From the NCBI RefSeq assembly GCF_030547425.1, contig NZ_JAUORH010000016.1:18182-82181 (forward strand): a DNA stretch of 64,000 bases. Direction: 5' to 3'. Position numbers and translations under genes: made by a program. The number at the start of each line of letters is the position of its first letter. Within the stretch, counting starts at the first letter, position 1. Shown in pieces: positions 27,920-35,396 of the stretch. The DNA is from Tenacibaculum sp. 1_MG-2023 (GTDB lineage: Bacteria > Bacteroidota > Bacteroidia > Flavobacteriales > Flavobacteriaceae). Under the pieces are notes generated by a model. It saw only the letters and a list, made by a program, of their open reading frames with translations, did not search any database and was not told the origin of the DNA.

Positions 27920-28284
27920 GGCTTCTTGTTTTTATTCACCTCTTTTAAAATACTTTCTAATTCTTGAATATCCATTTTGTTTTCTTTCATAAAAAATGAT
28001 ACCATACTCTTAAATGACCCTCCAAAATAACCATTCATTAACTTGTGCAAACTCTCATTGCTATACTCTGACTTTTCCACTAACGGATAATACACATAAC
28101 CTCTACCCTTTGGCTCATGCCCTACAAATTCTTTAGTCTCCAAAATTCTTATAATAGTTGAAACTGTATTGTATGCTGGTTTTGGTTCTGGTAATTCTAT
28201 TATAACTTCTTTTACTGAAGCTTTTTTCAACTCCCATAACACCTGCATTATTTGCTCTTCTGCCTTCGTTAATTGTTTACTCAT
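27916..28284 (-). CDS. BlaI/MecI/CopY-family transcriptional repressor
   Basis: 122 residues. Winged-helix N-terminus (LTKAEEQIMQVLWELKKASV, AYNTVSTIIRILETKEFVGH), then a C-terminal dimerisation region. Translationally coupled to the M56 gene (4-bp overlap). Such repressors bind palindromes and are inactivated by proteolysis through the M56 partner. The promoter region just upstream contains a 36-bp perfect palindrome, which strongly suggests autoregulation. Confidence 0.95.
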   Translation of the reverse strand: MSKQLTKAEEQIMQVLWELKKASVKEVIIELPEPKPAYNTVSTIIRILETKEFVGHEPKGRGYVYYPLVEKSEYSNESLHKLMNGYFGGSFKSMVSFFMKENKMDIQELESILKEVNKNKKP

Positions 28285-28311
28285 TATATATTTTTATGAA
28301 ATGTTCTGAAA

Positions 28312-28353
28312 CAAATATAACTAAAAAATTAGTTTAAACTAATTTTTTAGTTA
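28312..28353 (-). promoter_or_regulatory. blaI-type promoter with 36-bp palindromic operator
   Basis: The minus-strand -7 box TATATTTG (28312-28319) is a full consensus match 27 bp from the BlaI ATG. A perfect palindrome (half site TAACTAAAAAATTAGTTT) covers 28318-28353, centred between 28335 and 28336, so it spans the -7/-33 interval. Repressor binding there would block RNA polymerase. The right edge lies near the presumed -33 region of the divergent DUF456 gene, so that gene may be co-regulated. Confidence 0.8.
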
Positions 28354-28404
28354 ATAAATATGTAACAAAGCTTTCTTATCTTCGTCTTATCTATAAAAAA
28401 GTTA

Positions 28405-28905
28405 ATGGATATATTTTTAGTTATACTCGGTTTTGTATTTGCTTGTTTAGGGATTATTGGTTCATTTTTACCAGTGTTACCTGGCCCTATTACTAGCTGG
28501 GTAGGTTTGTTATTATTACACTTAACAGAAGCTATCCCTCAAAATTGGACATTTTTAGGAATCACTTTAGCCATTGCTGTCATTATATTTTTTCTTGATT
28601 ATTTTATTCCAGCTATGGGGACCAAACGTTTTGGAGGTACGAAATATGGAGTATACGGTACTACTATTGGTTTAATTATTGGATTACTCTCTCCTATTCC
28701 TTTCGGGATTTTAATTGGCGCTTTCGTAGGTGCTTTGGTTGGTGAATTAATTTATGATAATAAAGATACTAACAGAGCTATCAAGGCGTCATTTGGTGCC
28801 TTTTTAGGTTTTTTAGCTTCTGCAACTATTAAGTTTTCTATATCTATAGTATTCTTAGTACTGTTTTTTGTTAAGTTCTGGGAGTATAAAGCCGCTTTCT
28901 TTTAG
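28405..28905 (+). CDS. DUF456 family membrane protein
   Basis: 166 residues and about four to five membrane helices. Typical DUF456 pattern: VFACLGIIGSFLPVLPGPITSWVGLLLLHL, FLDYFIPAMGTKRFGGTKYGVYG and a glycine-rich GLIIGLLSPIPFGILIGAFVGALVGE. No assigned function. Divergent from the BlaI-type repressor, whose palindrome lies 52 bp upstream of this start. Confidence 0.9.
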   Translation: MDIFLVILGFVFACLGIIGSFLPVLPGPITSWVGLLLLHLTEAIPQNWTFLGITLAIAVIIFFLDYFIPAMGTKRFGGTKYGVYGTTIGLIIGLLSPIPFGILIGAFVGALVGELIYDNKDTNRAIKASFGAFLGFLASATIKFSISIVFLVLFFVKFWEYKAAFF

Positions 28906-28939
28906 GAATAAGCTCGTTATATTTAGCTTTTTACTTCCA

Positions 28940-28979
28940 ATCATGAGATTCCTCCTCGTACCTCGTTCGGAATGACAGG
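28940..28979. repeat. Short interspersed repeat (GGAATGAC type)
   Basis: Contains GAGATTCCTCCTCG and CGTTCGGAATGAC. Related in its ends to the hairpin repeats at 45492-45532 and 57617-57645, which also finish in GAAATGAC. Such elements are scattered in flavobacterial intergenic regions. Confidence 0.5.
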
Positions 28980-29100
28980 TATTCATAATTTAAAAAGTTA
29001 GCAAATACACTTAGCCCCGATTGGAGCATTTATTTAAGTTCCTCAAAAAGAGAGAGTACGGAAAGTGGGAAATAACCAATAAAACACGTAACTAAACTGC

Positions 29101-29210
29101 AAAAAAAAAGCAACCCATCTAAGGGAAGCTTTCCATTGGTTAACAAAACCATGATACTATTTAAAGTATCTAACAACACAACTAAATGCTGTCCTTTTAA
29201 AATTAGACAG
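29101..29210 (-). ncRNA. Predicted ~110-nt small RNA upstream of lysS
   Basis: On the minus strand a full-consensus promoter (TTTG, 19-bp spacer, TATATTTG) is followed by a 5' hairpin GCTGTC / GACAGC and, about 100 nt later, an intrinsic terminator AAGCTTCCC-TTAGAT-GGGTTGCTT (29108-29131) with a run of T (complement of 29101-29109). There is no open reading frame of note. The 5' end is estimated to lie a few bases beyond the -7 box. It could be a flavobacterial conserved structured RNA such as Flavo-1, or a 6S-like RNA; I cannot decide between them from memory. Confidence 0.7.
29108..29131 (-). terminator. Intrinsic terminator of the predicted small RNA
   Basis: Minus strand AAGC-TT-CCC, loop TTAGAT, GGG-TT-GCTT: two stems split by a symmetric TT/TT internal loop, followed by at least eight T. 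Confidence 0.75.
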
Positions 29211-29214
29211 CCTG

Positions 29215-29245
29215 CAAATATAAATCCTTTTTAGAAAACCACAAA
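29215..29245 (-). promoter_or_regulatory. Consensus promoter of the predicted small RNA
   Basis: Minus strand TTTG (29242-29245), exactly 19 bp spacer, TATATTTG (29215-29222). One of the best matches to the Bacteroidota consensus in this window. Confidence 0.75.
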
Positions 29246-29286
29246 TAAAAATTCACTTTTTTTATAAAATCTATGTGATACTACCA

Positions 29287-29317
29287 TTGTCTAATTTTGT
29301 AATTGATTGTATCTTTG
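29287..29317 (+). promoter_or_regulatory. lysS: Promoter of lysS
   Basis: TTG (29287-29289), 20-bp spacer, TATCTTTG (29310-29317), about 36 bp before the lysS ATG. Divergent from the small-RNA promoter, with the two -33 boxes about 42 bp apart. Confidence 0.7.
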
Positions 29318-29352
29318 CACCTTTAAATTAAAATTACTTAAAAATTAAGTCA

Positions 29353-31050
29353 ATGCAATTATCAGAACAAGAAGTTGTACGTAGAGAAAAACTATCAAAA
29401 TTACGTGAACTGGGTATCAATCCATATCCAGCAGATTTATTTCCATTCAATTCAAATTCCAAACAGATTAAACAGGGGTTTGAAGAAGGTAAAAAGGTAG
29501 TTATTGCTGGTAGATTAATGTCTCGTCGTATTCAAGGAAAAGCTTCTTTTGCTGAATTGCAAGATAGTGAAGGACGCATTCAAGTTTACTTTAACAGAGA
29601 TGAAATCTGTACAGGAGAAGACAAAACTTTATACAATGATATATACAAGAAATTATTAGATATTGGTGATTTTGTAGGTATTGAAGGTGAGTTATTTAAA
29701 ACTCAAGTTGGAGAAATCACTGTAATGGTAAAAGACTTTAAATTATTAAGTAAGTCTTTAAAACCGTTACCGTTACCAAAAATAGATGCTGAAGGAAATA
29801 CCTTTGACGGTTTTACTGATCCTGAAATGCGTTACCGTCAGCGTTATGCTGATTTGGTGGTGAATCCGCAAGTAAAAGAAGTATTTGTAAAACGTACGAA
29901 GTTATTCAATGCCATGCGTCAGTTTTTCAACGATGCTGGATATTTTGAAGTAGAGACTCCTATTTTACAACCTATTCCTGGTGGTGCAGCTGCAAGACCT
30001 TTTGTTACACATCACAATGCTTTAGATATTCCGTTATACATGCGTATTGCGAATGAGTTATACTTAAAGCGTTTGATTGTTGGTGGTTTTGATGGTGTAT
30101 ATGAGTTTTCTAAAAACTTCCGTAACGAAGGAATGGATAGAACACACAATCCTGAATTTACCGCAATGGAAATTTATGTAGCTTACAAAGACTACAACTG
30201 GATGATGGAGTTCACTGAAAAATTACTAGAGCATTGTGCTTTGGCGGTTAATGGAACTACAGAAGCTACTTTTGGAGAACATAAAGTTGACTTTAAAGCT
30301 CCATATGCACGTGTTACTATGGCTGATTCTATTAAGCACTTTACTGGTTTTGACATCAACGGAAAGTCGGAAGATGAAATTCGTAAAGCGGCTCAAGATA
30401 TGGGTATTGAAGTGGATGAAACCATGGGTAAAGGAAAGTTAATTGATGAAATTTTTGGTGAAAAATGTGAAGGGAACTACATACATCCTACTTTTATTAC
30501 TGATTACCCAAAGGAAATGTCTCCATTATGTAAAGAGCACCGTGACAACCCTGAATTAACAGAACGTTTTGAGTTAATGGTATGTGGTAAAGAAATTGCC
30601 AACGCATATTCTGAGTTAAACGACCCGATCGACCAACGTGAGCGTTTTGAAGCACAGTTAAAATTAGCAGCACGTGGAGATGATGAAGCTGGTGAGTTTA
30701 TCGATCAAGATTTCTTACGTGCCTTAGAGTATGGTATGCCTCCTACTTCTGGATTAGGAATTGGAATGGATCGTTTAATTATGTATTTAACGAACAATCC
30801 GTCAATTCAAGAAGTATTATTTTTCCCACAGATGAAGCCTGAGAAACAAGCTCCAACAGTTGAATTAAACGATGATGAAAAAGCGTTGTTAACCTTATTA
30901 GAAAAAGCAGAAAAAATAGATTTAAACGAATTAAAAGCACAAAGTGGTTTGTCTAATAAAAAATGGGACAAAACTATTAAAGGCTTAACAAAAAACAGTC
31001 TTGCTAAAGTTGAAAAAACAGAGGAAGGTTTGTTTGTAGAAATCGTATAA
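29353..31050 (+). CDS. lysS: Lysyl-tRNA synthetase, class II
   Basis: 565 residues. Ligates lysine to tRNA-Lys. N-terminal OB-fold (VVIAGRLMSRRIQGKASFAELQD), class II catalytic core with motif 2 FRNEGMDRTHNPEFTAMEIY and motif 3 GLGIGMDRLIMYL, and PMSPL-type motif (YPKEMSPLCK). The ~65 residues after the core (LNDDEKALLTLLEKAEKIDLNEL...) form an extra C-terminal winged-helix-like extension. Own promoter upstream and terminator downstream. Confidence 0.98.
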   Translation: MQLSEQEVVRREKLSKLRELGINPYPADLFPFNSNSKQIKQGFEEGKKVVIAGRLMSRRIQGKASFAELQDSEGRIQVYFNRDEICTGEDKTLYNDIYKKLLDIGDFVGIEGELFKTQVGEITVMVKDFKLLSKSLKPLPLPKIDAEGNTFDGFTDPEMRYRQRYADLVVNPQVKEVFVKRTKLFNAMRQFFNDAGYFEVETPILQPIPGGAAARPFVTHHNALDIPLYMRIANELYLKRLIVGGFDGVYEFSKNFRNEGMDRTHNPEFTAMEIYVAYKDYNWMMEFTEKLLEHCALAVNGTTEATFGEHKVDFKAPYARVTMADSIKHFTGFDINGKSEDEIRKAAQDMGIEVDETMGKGKLIDEIFGEKCEGNYIHPTFITDYPKEMSPLCKEHRDNPELTERFELMVCGKEIANAYSELNDPIDQRERFEAQLKLAARGDDEAGEFIDQDFLRALEYGMPPTSGLGIGMDRLIMYLTNNPSIQEVLFFPQMKPEKQAPTVELNDDEKALLTLLEKAEKIDLNELKAQSGLSNKKWDKTIKGLTKNSLAKVEKTEEGLFVEIV

Positions 31051-31073
31051 ACTTCCTCAAATAACACAAGAAA

Positions 31074-31110
31074 ATTAAAAAAGTGATTTCTTTGGAATTA
31101 CTTTTTTAAT
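31074..31110 (+). terminator. Terminator after lysS
   Basis: ATTAAAAAAGTGATT, short loop, AATTACTTTTTTAAT, followed by TTTATG. Near-perfect stem ending in a T-rich tail shortly after the lysS stop codon. Confidence 0.7.
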
Positions 31111-31127
31111 TTTATGATAATATATAT

Positions 31128-32138
31128 ATGAAAAGAAATTATACAGTTGATACTTTAAGAACAACTGCAACACTTTTTGTGATTTTACTACATGTATCAG
31201 CAGAATATGTTATCTCCGGTAAAAACAATCTTACTTTTGATAAAGCTTTTTGGATTGGTAATATTGTTGATTCTTTTACTAGAATATGTGTACCTCTCTT
31301 TGTCTTAATTAGTGGAATGTTCTTAATAGGTAGAAATGAAACATTTAAACAATCATATGAAAAAAGAGCTAATAGAATTTTAACTCCATTAATATTTTGG
31401 ACTATTCTATATACACTATTTAAAGTTTCATTATTTTTATTATTAAATAAACCAATTGAAATTAAATCGTTATTCCTTAGTATATTTTTAGGGAAACCTT
31501 TTTATCATATGTGGTATTTATATATGTTAATTGGTCTATACCTAATTACTCCCGTTATAAACAATATTATCCCTTTAATTTCAAGAAAATCATTATGGAT
31601 AGTCGCTATAATTTTACTATGCTTTGGAACGCTTAATAATGGTGTAAATATAGTATTCAATAATCAGAGTTTATTTTTATTATGGTTTATTGATTACTTA
31701 GGGTATTTTATTTTGGGATATTTAATTAAAGACTACAAAAGAAATTTTTCATTATTATTATTATTATTAATCTATACTGTCTCAAGCCTTTTAATTGCTG
31801 TTCTATCTCTTTATACTATCAAAGTATATGACAACTTATATTTTTATGGTTATCTTACACCTTTAGTAATAATAGCATCCTTGAGCTTCTACAAAATTTT
31901 CCTCCAATTAAACTTGAAAGAAAATTTATTTTCAAAAATTGCTCATCTAACATTTGGCATATATCTAATACATGCAGGGGTTCTATATGTATTCGTTCAT
32001 GGATTGAAAACAATGAATATAAACACTTTAAACAATCCTGTAGTTGGAATTCCAGTTAAATTTTGCGTAACATTATTCATTTCTATTATAATAGCATGGG
32101 GTATTAATAAAATTAAAAGCTTAAAAAATATAATATAG
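31128..32138 (+). CDS. Acyltransferase 3 family membrane protein
   Basis: 336 residues with about ten membrane helices. N-terminal family signature RNYTVDTLRTTATLFVILLHVSAEY (conserved Arg and His), PLFVLISGMFL, FYHMWYLYMLIGLYLITPVI and a late LTFGIYLIHAGVLYVFVHG. The family transfers acyl (often acetyl) groups to surface polysaccharides or lipids from the cytoplasmic side. The target is not evident. It lies beside an IS remnant and is very A/T-rich, so it may be acquired; this is weak inference. Confidence 0.9.
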   Translation: MKRNYTVDTLRTTATLFVILLHVSAEYVISGKNNLTFDKAFWIGNIVDSFTRICVPLFVLISGMFLIGRNETFKQSYEKRANRILTPLIFWTILYTLFKVSLFLLLNKPIEIKSLFLSIFLGKPFYHMWYLYMLIGLYLITPVINNIIPLISRKSLWIVAIILLCFGTLNNGVNIVFNNQSLFLLWFIDYLGYFILGYLIKDYKRNFSLLLLLLIYTVSSLLIAVLSLYTIKVYDNLYFYGYLTPLVIIASLSFYKIFLQLNLKENLFSKIAHLTFGIYLIHAGVLYVFVHGLKTMNINTLNNPVVGIPVKFCVTLFISIIIAWGINKIKSLKNII

Positions 32139-32149
32139 AAACATAAGAC

Positions 32150-32690
32150 TTGTAAAATGAACTACCTCGACCCAAGGGTACGAGGTATCAAAACAATTTA
32201 AGCTGTGACTTGTGTATCTTTTGATACTCTTGTCCTTTTCCTTGACCTTGAACGTACTTCTTTATAACCTCTTCATTCGCATATTGACCAATAGTATTGA
32301 TGTAATAACCACTTGTCCAAAATTTACCGCCCCATAAAAATCGCTTTACTTCTGGATGTAATCTGAAAATCTCACGCCCTGTTATGCTTTTTATGGTATT
32401 AACTATCTTTTGAGGTGATAACATCGGTACACTTTGAATCAAAAAATGTACGTGATCTTAATCACAACCTATCTCCAAAAAATGAGCCTCGTAACGATGT
32501 GATATTTCTAAACAAACTTCTCGTAAGGTCTCAGAGACTTCTTCGCTCAAAACTTTTCTTCTATATCTAATTGGACAAACCAAATGATACAACAGCAAAC
32601 TCTTATTATGGCTTTTATGAATATGCTCACTCATAAACCCCAAATTACATATCTTTACGCTACACCCGACGCACAAGCATCGGGGAATTC
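32150..32690 (-). mobile_element. IS200/IS605-type insertion element, inactivated
   Basis: A single Y1-transposase gene flanked by imperfect hairpins: TACCTCG...CGAGGTA with inner CCC/GGG at 32163-32187 downstream of the gene and CCCGACGC...GCATCGGG at 32665-32684 upstream. Subterminal hairpins and the lack of inverted terminal repeats fit the IS200/IS605 class. No tnpB is present. Outer borders are approximate. Confidence 0.7.
32188..32634 (-). pseudogene. tnpA: IS200/IS605-family Y1 transposase, broken by one nonsense codon
   Basis: Starts at ATG 32634 (MSEHIHKSHNKSLLLYHLV, CPIRYRRKVLS). The frame is interrupted by TAA at 32458-32460 in ...EIGCD*DHVHFLIQSVPM and then continues in the same frame to TGA at 32188-32190. 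The HUH motif (HVH) immediately follows the stop, and the catalytic Tyr region (GYYINTIGQYANEEVIKKYV) is near the C-terminus, so the truncated product would be inactive. A single CAA-to-TAA change is the simplest cause. The rest is intact, indicating recent inactivation. Confidence 0.88.
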
Positions 32691-32748
32691 TATTGATTAA
32701 ATATATTTGTTAAATAGTTAGTGATTTTTTTCATAACTTTAGAGAGCT

Positions 32749-34776
32749 ATGAAAAAACTGTTAGAATATCCTCTTTTTCACTTTTTGTTGTGCCTTATTC
32801 TTGGCATAGCACTTCAGTTTTACACACAAATTTGGCAATTTAATTTTATATACTTGTTCTATTCTTTAATAGGATTTCTCGTTATTCTTTATTTTTTAAA
32901 AAGAACTCAAGCACGAAAAACTTTTAGTATAGCTACATTACTTTTCTTTGTTTTTATCGGAATTAGCACCACATATATTCACAATCCGAAGAATTATGTA
33001 AGCCATTATAAACATCAATTAACTAAGAATTCTACTTATATACTTGATGTACAAAAAGTATTAAAACCAGGGAACTACTATACAAAATATGTAGTTAAAG
33101 TTTCACAAGTAGATTCTACTAAAACCACTGGATATATTCTTCTAAATATTCAAAAGGACAGTTTATCACCTATATTAAAGGTGGGTAATCGAATATTTAT
33201 CAAAACTCCTTTTAAAGAATTAATTCCGCCTTTAAATCCACATCAATTTAACTACAAACAGTATTTAGCAAAACAGTATGTATATCATCAAGTATTTATA
33301 GATGATCATCAATTCAAAAAACTTGAAAACTCAAAACTTTCTTTAATCAATTTATCTGCTCATATTAGAGGTAAAATACAAGCTTCCTTAAAAAAGTATC
33401 ATTTTACAAACGATGAATTTGCTGTGATTAATGCTCTATTGCTTGGTCAACGTCAAGAAATTTCAAAAGAATTATTAGAAAGTTATACCAACGCAGGTGC
33501 TATTCATATTCTTGCCATTTCTGGGTTGCATATTGGTATTTTATTATGGCTACTATCCTATCTATTTAAACCTTTAGAAAAACTTCCGTATGGAACAATC
33601 ATTAAAACCGTCTGTCTTATCTTCTTACTTTGGTCATTTGCTTTTATAGCTGGCTTATCTGCCTCAGTAGTTAGAGCAGTAACTATGTTTACTTTTGTAG
33701 CTTTCGGGTTATCCTTTAAACGAAAAAAGGTTATTGAGTTTTCTTTAATAAGCTCCATGCTATTTTTACTTTTAATAAAACCGATGTTTTTATTCGATGT
33801 TGGATTTCAATTGAGTTATTTAGCTGTTTTTGGTATTGTTTGGGTACAACCTTTACTTTATAATCTTTGGACACCTAAATTACGATTTCTCGACAAGGGT
33901 TGGCAACTATTTACTGTTTCGGTAGCAGCTCAAATAGGAATTTTACCAGTTAGCTTGTACTATTTTCATCAGTTTCCAGGGTTGTTTATTCTGTCTAACT
34001 TAATTATTATTCCTTTTTTGAGTGCAATTTTGTTTGGTGGAATTGTAATTATTCTACTAGCAACGTTTAGTATATTACCTCAATTCATGGCGGATATATA
34101 TGGATTCATTATTTCTTTGATGAATTATTTTGTCAACTGGGTTTCGCATCAGGAAGTATTTTTATTGAAAGAGATCCCCATGTCTTTAACTACTATGGTA
34201 GCTTGGTATATTTTTATTATTCTCTTATATAAAGCTTGTGTACATAAAACATTAAAAAGGATCACTCTCTTATTGACTTCAATTATAGTTCTACAAGGAG
34301 TCTATTTTTATGAAAAACATCAAATTAGTAACAAAGATGAGTTCATTGTATTTCATAAAAGCCGCCAGTCTGTTTTAGGAAAAAGAAGTGGTAAGGAATT
34401 ATCAATTTTTAGTTCTTTAAATGACTCTGTTCTTCTGCAGCAAAAACTATTACAATCTTACAGGGTTGGTGAAGATGTTTCCTCAAAAAGTATTGATTCA
34501 GTTTTTAACATCATCCCATACAAAAACAAACAAATTTTGATTGTGGATAGTTTAGGAGTGTATCAAATAAATGGCGTTCAAAATCCAATAGTTATTCTAC
34601 AAAACAGTCCCAAAATAAATTTAACTAGACTTATTTCTACGCTAAAACCTCAACAAATTATTGCTGATGGCAGTAACTACAAATCGTATGTTATTAGATG
34701 GAAAGAAACTTGTTATAAACAAAAAACACCATTTTGGTATACTGGCCAAAATGGTGCTTATATTTTTAAAGATTAG
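32749..34776 (+). CDS. comEC: ComEC/Rec2-family competence protein
   Basis: 675 residues. N-terminal membrane helices and a DUF4131-like OB region (ILKVGNRIFIKTPFKELIPPLNPHQFNYKQYL), then the multi-helix Competence domain: LLGQRQEISKELLESYTNAGAIHILAISGLHIGIL, SASVVRAVTMF, LFDVGFQLSYLAVFGIV. The family forms the inner-membrane channel for transforming DNA. The C-terminal ~160 residues sit where a metallo-beta-lactamase domain is often found but show no HxHxDH motif, so that domain is degenerate or replaced. A perfect 11-bp inverted repeat lies in the last 50 bp of the gene. Confidence 0.92.
   Translation: MKKLLEYPLFHFLLCLILGIALQFYTQIWQFNFIYLFYSLIGFLVILYFLKRTQARKTFSIATLLFFVFIGISTTYIHNPKNYVSHYKHQLTKNSTYILDVQKVLKPGNYYTKYVVKVSQVDSTKTTGYILLNIQKDSLSPILKVGNRIFIKTPFKELIPPLNPHQFNYKQYLAKQYVYHQVFIDDHQFKKLENSKLSLINLSAHIRGKIQASLKKYHFTNDEFAVINALLLGQRQEISKELLESYTNAGAIHILAISGLHIGILLWLLSYLFKPLEKLPYGTIIKTVCLIFLLWSFAFIAGLSASVVRAVTMFTFVAFGLSFKRKKVIEFSLISSMLFLLLIKPMFLFDVGFQLSYLAVFGIVWVQPLLYNLWTPKLRFLDKGWQLFTVSVAAQIGILPVSLYYFHQFPGLFILSNLIIIPFLSAILFGGIVIILLATFSILPQFMADIYGFIISLMNYFVNWVSHQEVFLLKEIPMSLTTMVAWYIFIILLYKACVHKTLKRITLLLTSIIVLQGVYFYEKHQISNKDEFIVFHKSRQSVLGKRSGKELSIFSSLNDSVLLQQKLLQSYRVGEDVSSKSIDSVFNIIPYKNKQILIVDSLGVYQINGVQNPIVILQNSPKINLTRLISTLKPQQIIADGSNYKSYVIRWKETCYKQKTPFWYTGQNGAYIFKD
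34727..34756 (+). terminator. Hairpin within the 3' end of comEC
   Basis: CACCATTTTGG (34727-34737) and CCAAAATGGTG (34746-34756) form a perfect 11-bp stem with an 8-nt loop, followed by CTTATATTTTT. It lies inside the last 17 codons, so it would act as an intragenic terminator or mRNA-stabilising 3' structure. Confidence 0.45.
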
Positions 34777-34779
34777 ATT

Positions 34780-35298
34780 TTACATGGCGCTTTTAAAGCT
34801 TTTTTCAAACTCTTTCCATGGTGTATTCTTGTAATTATCCTTATTAAAATATGCTAGTATTTTTTCAAATCTTTTTTCTTCTAAGTACCCAGGTACATTT
34901 TGTAACAATTGTCTTTCAGCATTAAAAAAAGCTGTTGACGGGTAGCTTAACTGCCCTTTCATAATCGCTGCTGCTAATTGATGATATCCTCTTCTCCCTT
35001 GAGCTTCAAACTTAAAAGTTTTTCCCTGAAAAGTAATATCATGTTTTGCTTCTCCGTTTAATTTTACTGGGTAATAATGCGTATTGATATACTCAACAAT
35101 TGTTTTATTTTTATAAGTGGTTTTATCCATTTTTTTACACCAACCACACCAATCGGTATAAATATCTACTAAAATTGGTTTTGGATCTTTCTTGCTCATT
35201 TCCATTGCCTTTTCAAAGCTTAACCAATTTACTTTATCCTGTGCCTTTACCCCTAGTGAAATAACGGTTAAAACTACTACTAATATTATTTTTTTCAT
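34780..35298 (-). CDS. Secreted thioredoxin-like protein (CGWC)
   Basis: 172 residues. Signal peptide (ILVVVLTVISLGVKAQ), then a thioredoxin fold with active site DIYTDWCGWCKKMDKTTY (CxxC about residues 50-53) and a cis-Pro loop SYPSTAFF. Resembles the DUF255/thioredoxin_7 type. Probable periplasmic thiol-disulfide exchange. Converges on comEC after 3 bp. Confidence 0.88.
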   Translation of the reverse strand: MKKIILVVVLTVISLGVKAQDKVNWLSFEKAMEMSKKDPKPILVDIYTDWCGWCKKMDKTTYKNKTIVEYINTHYYPVKLNGEAKHDITFQGKTFKFEAQGRRGYHQLAAAIMKGQLSYPSTAFFNAERQLLQNVPGYLEEKRFEKILAYFNKDNYKNTPWKEFEKSFKSAM

Positions 35299-35331
35299 AC
35301 TTCTTAAGTCTCAATAAGTGTTCCAAATTTA

Positions 35332-35366
35332 CAAAAAAACCTGCCAATATTTAAAGTTGACAGGTT
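35332..35366 (-). terminator. Terminator downstream of the first POT transporter
   Basis: Minus strand AACCTGTCAA, 9-nt loop, TTGGCAGGTT (one G-U pair), then a run of T. Located 30 bp after the stop at 35397. Confidence 0.75.
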
Positions 35367-35396
35367 GTAAAATATTCTTTTAACGTTTATTTAGAG

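Larger units (their letters stand above)
28906..29352. other. 447-bp intergenic region with repeat, small RNA and divergent promoters
   Basis: The left part (about 28940-28979) holds a short repeat related to the GTCATTCCGAAC palindromic elements of flavobacteria. The centre encodes a probable minus-strand RNA, and the right part carries back-to-back consensus promoters for that RNA and for lysS. No convincing protein-coding gene in either strand. Confidence 0.7.

Noticed and set aside
28318..28353. Palindrome as a transcription terminator
   Set aside because: It lies between divergent genes, within the promoter spacing of blaI, so an operator role fits and a terminator role does not.
32665..32684. 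N-terminal extension of the transposase through the end hairpin
   Set aside because: The extension MCVGCSVKICNLGF lies in the terminal hairpin region of the element; the usual TnpA start is the Met at 32634.
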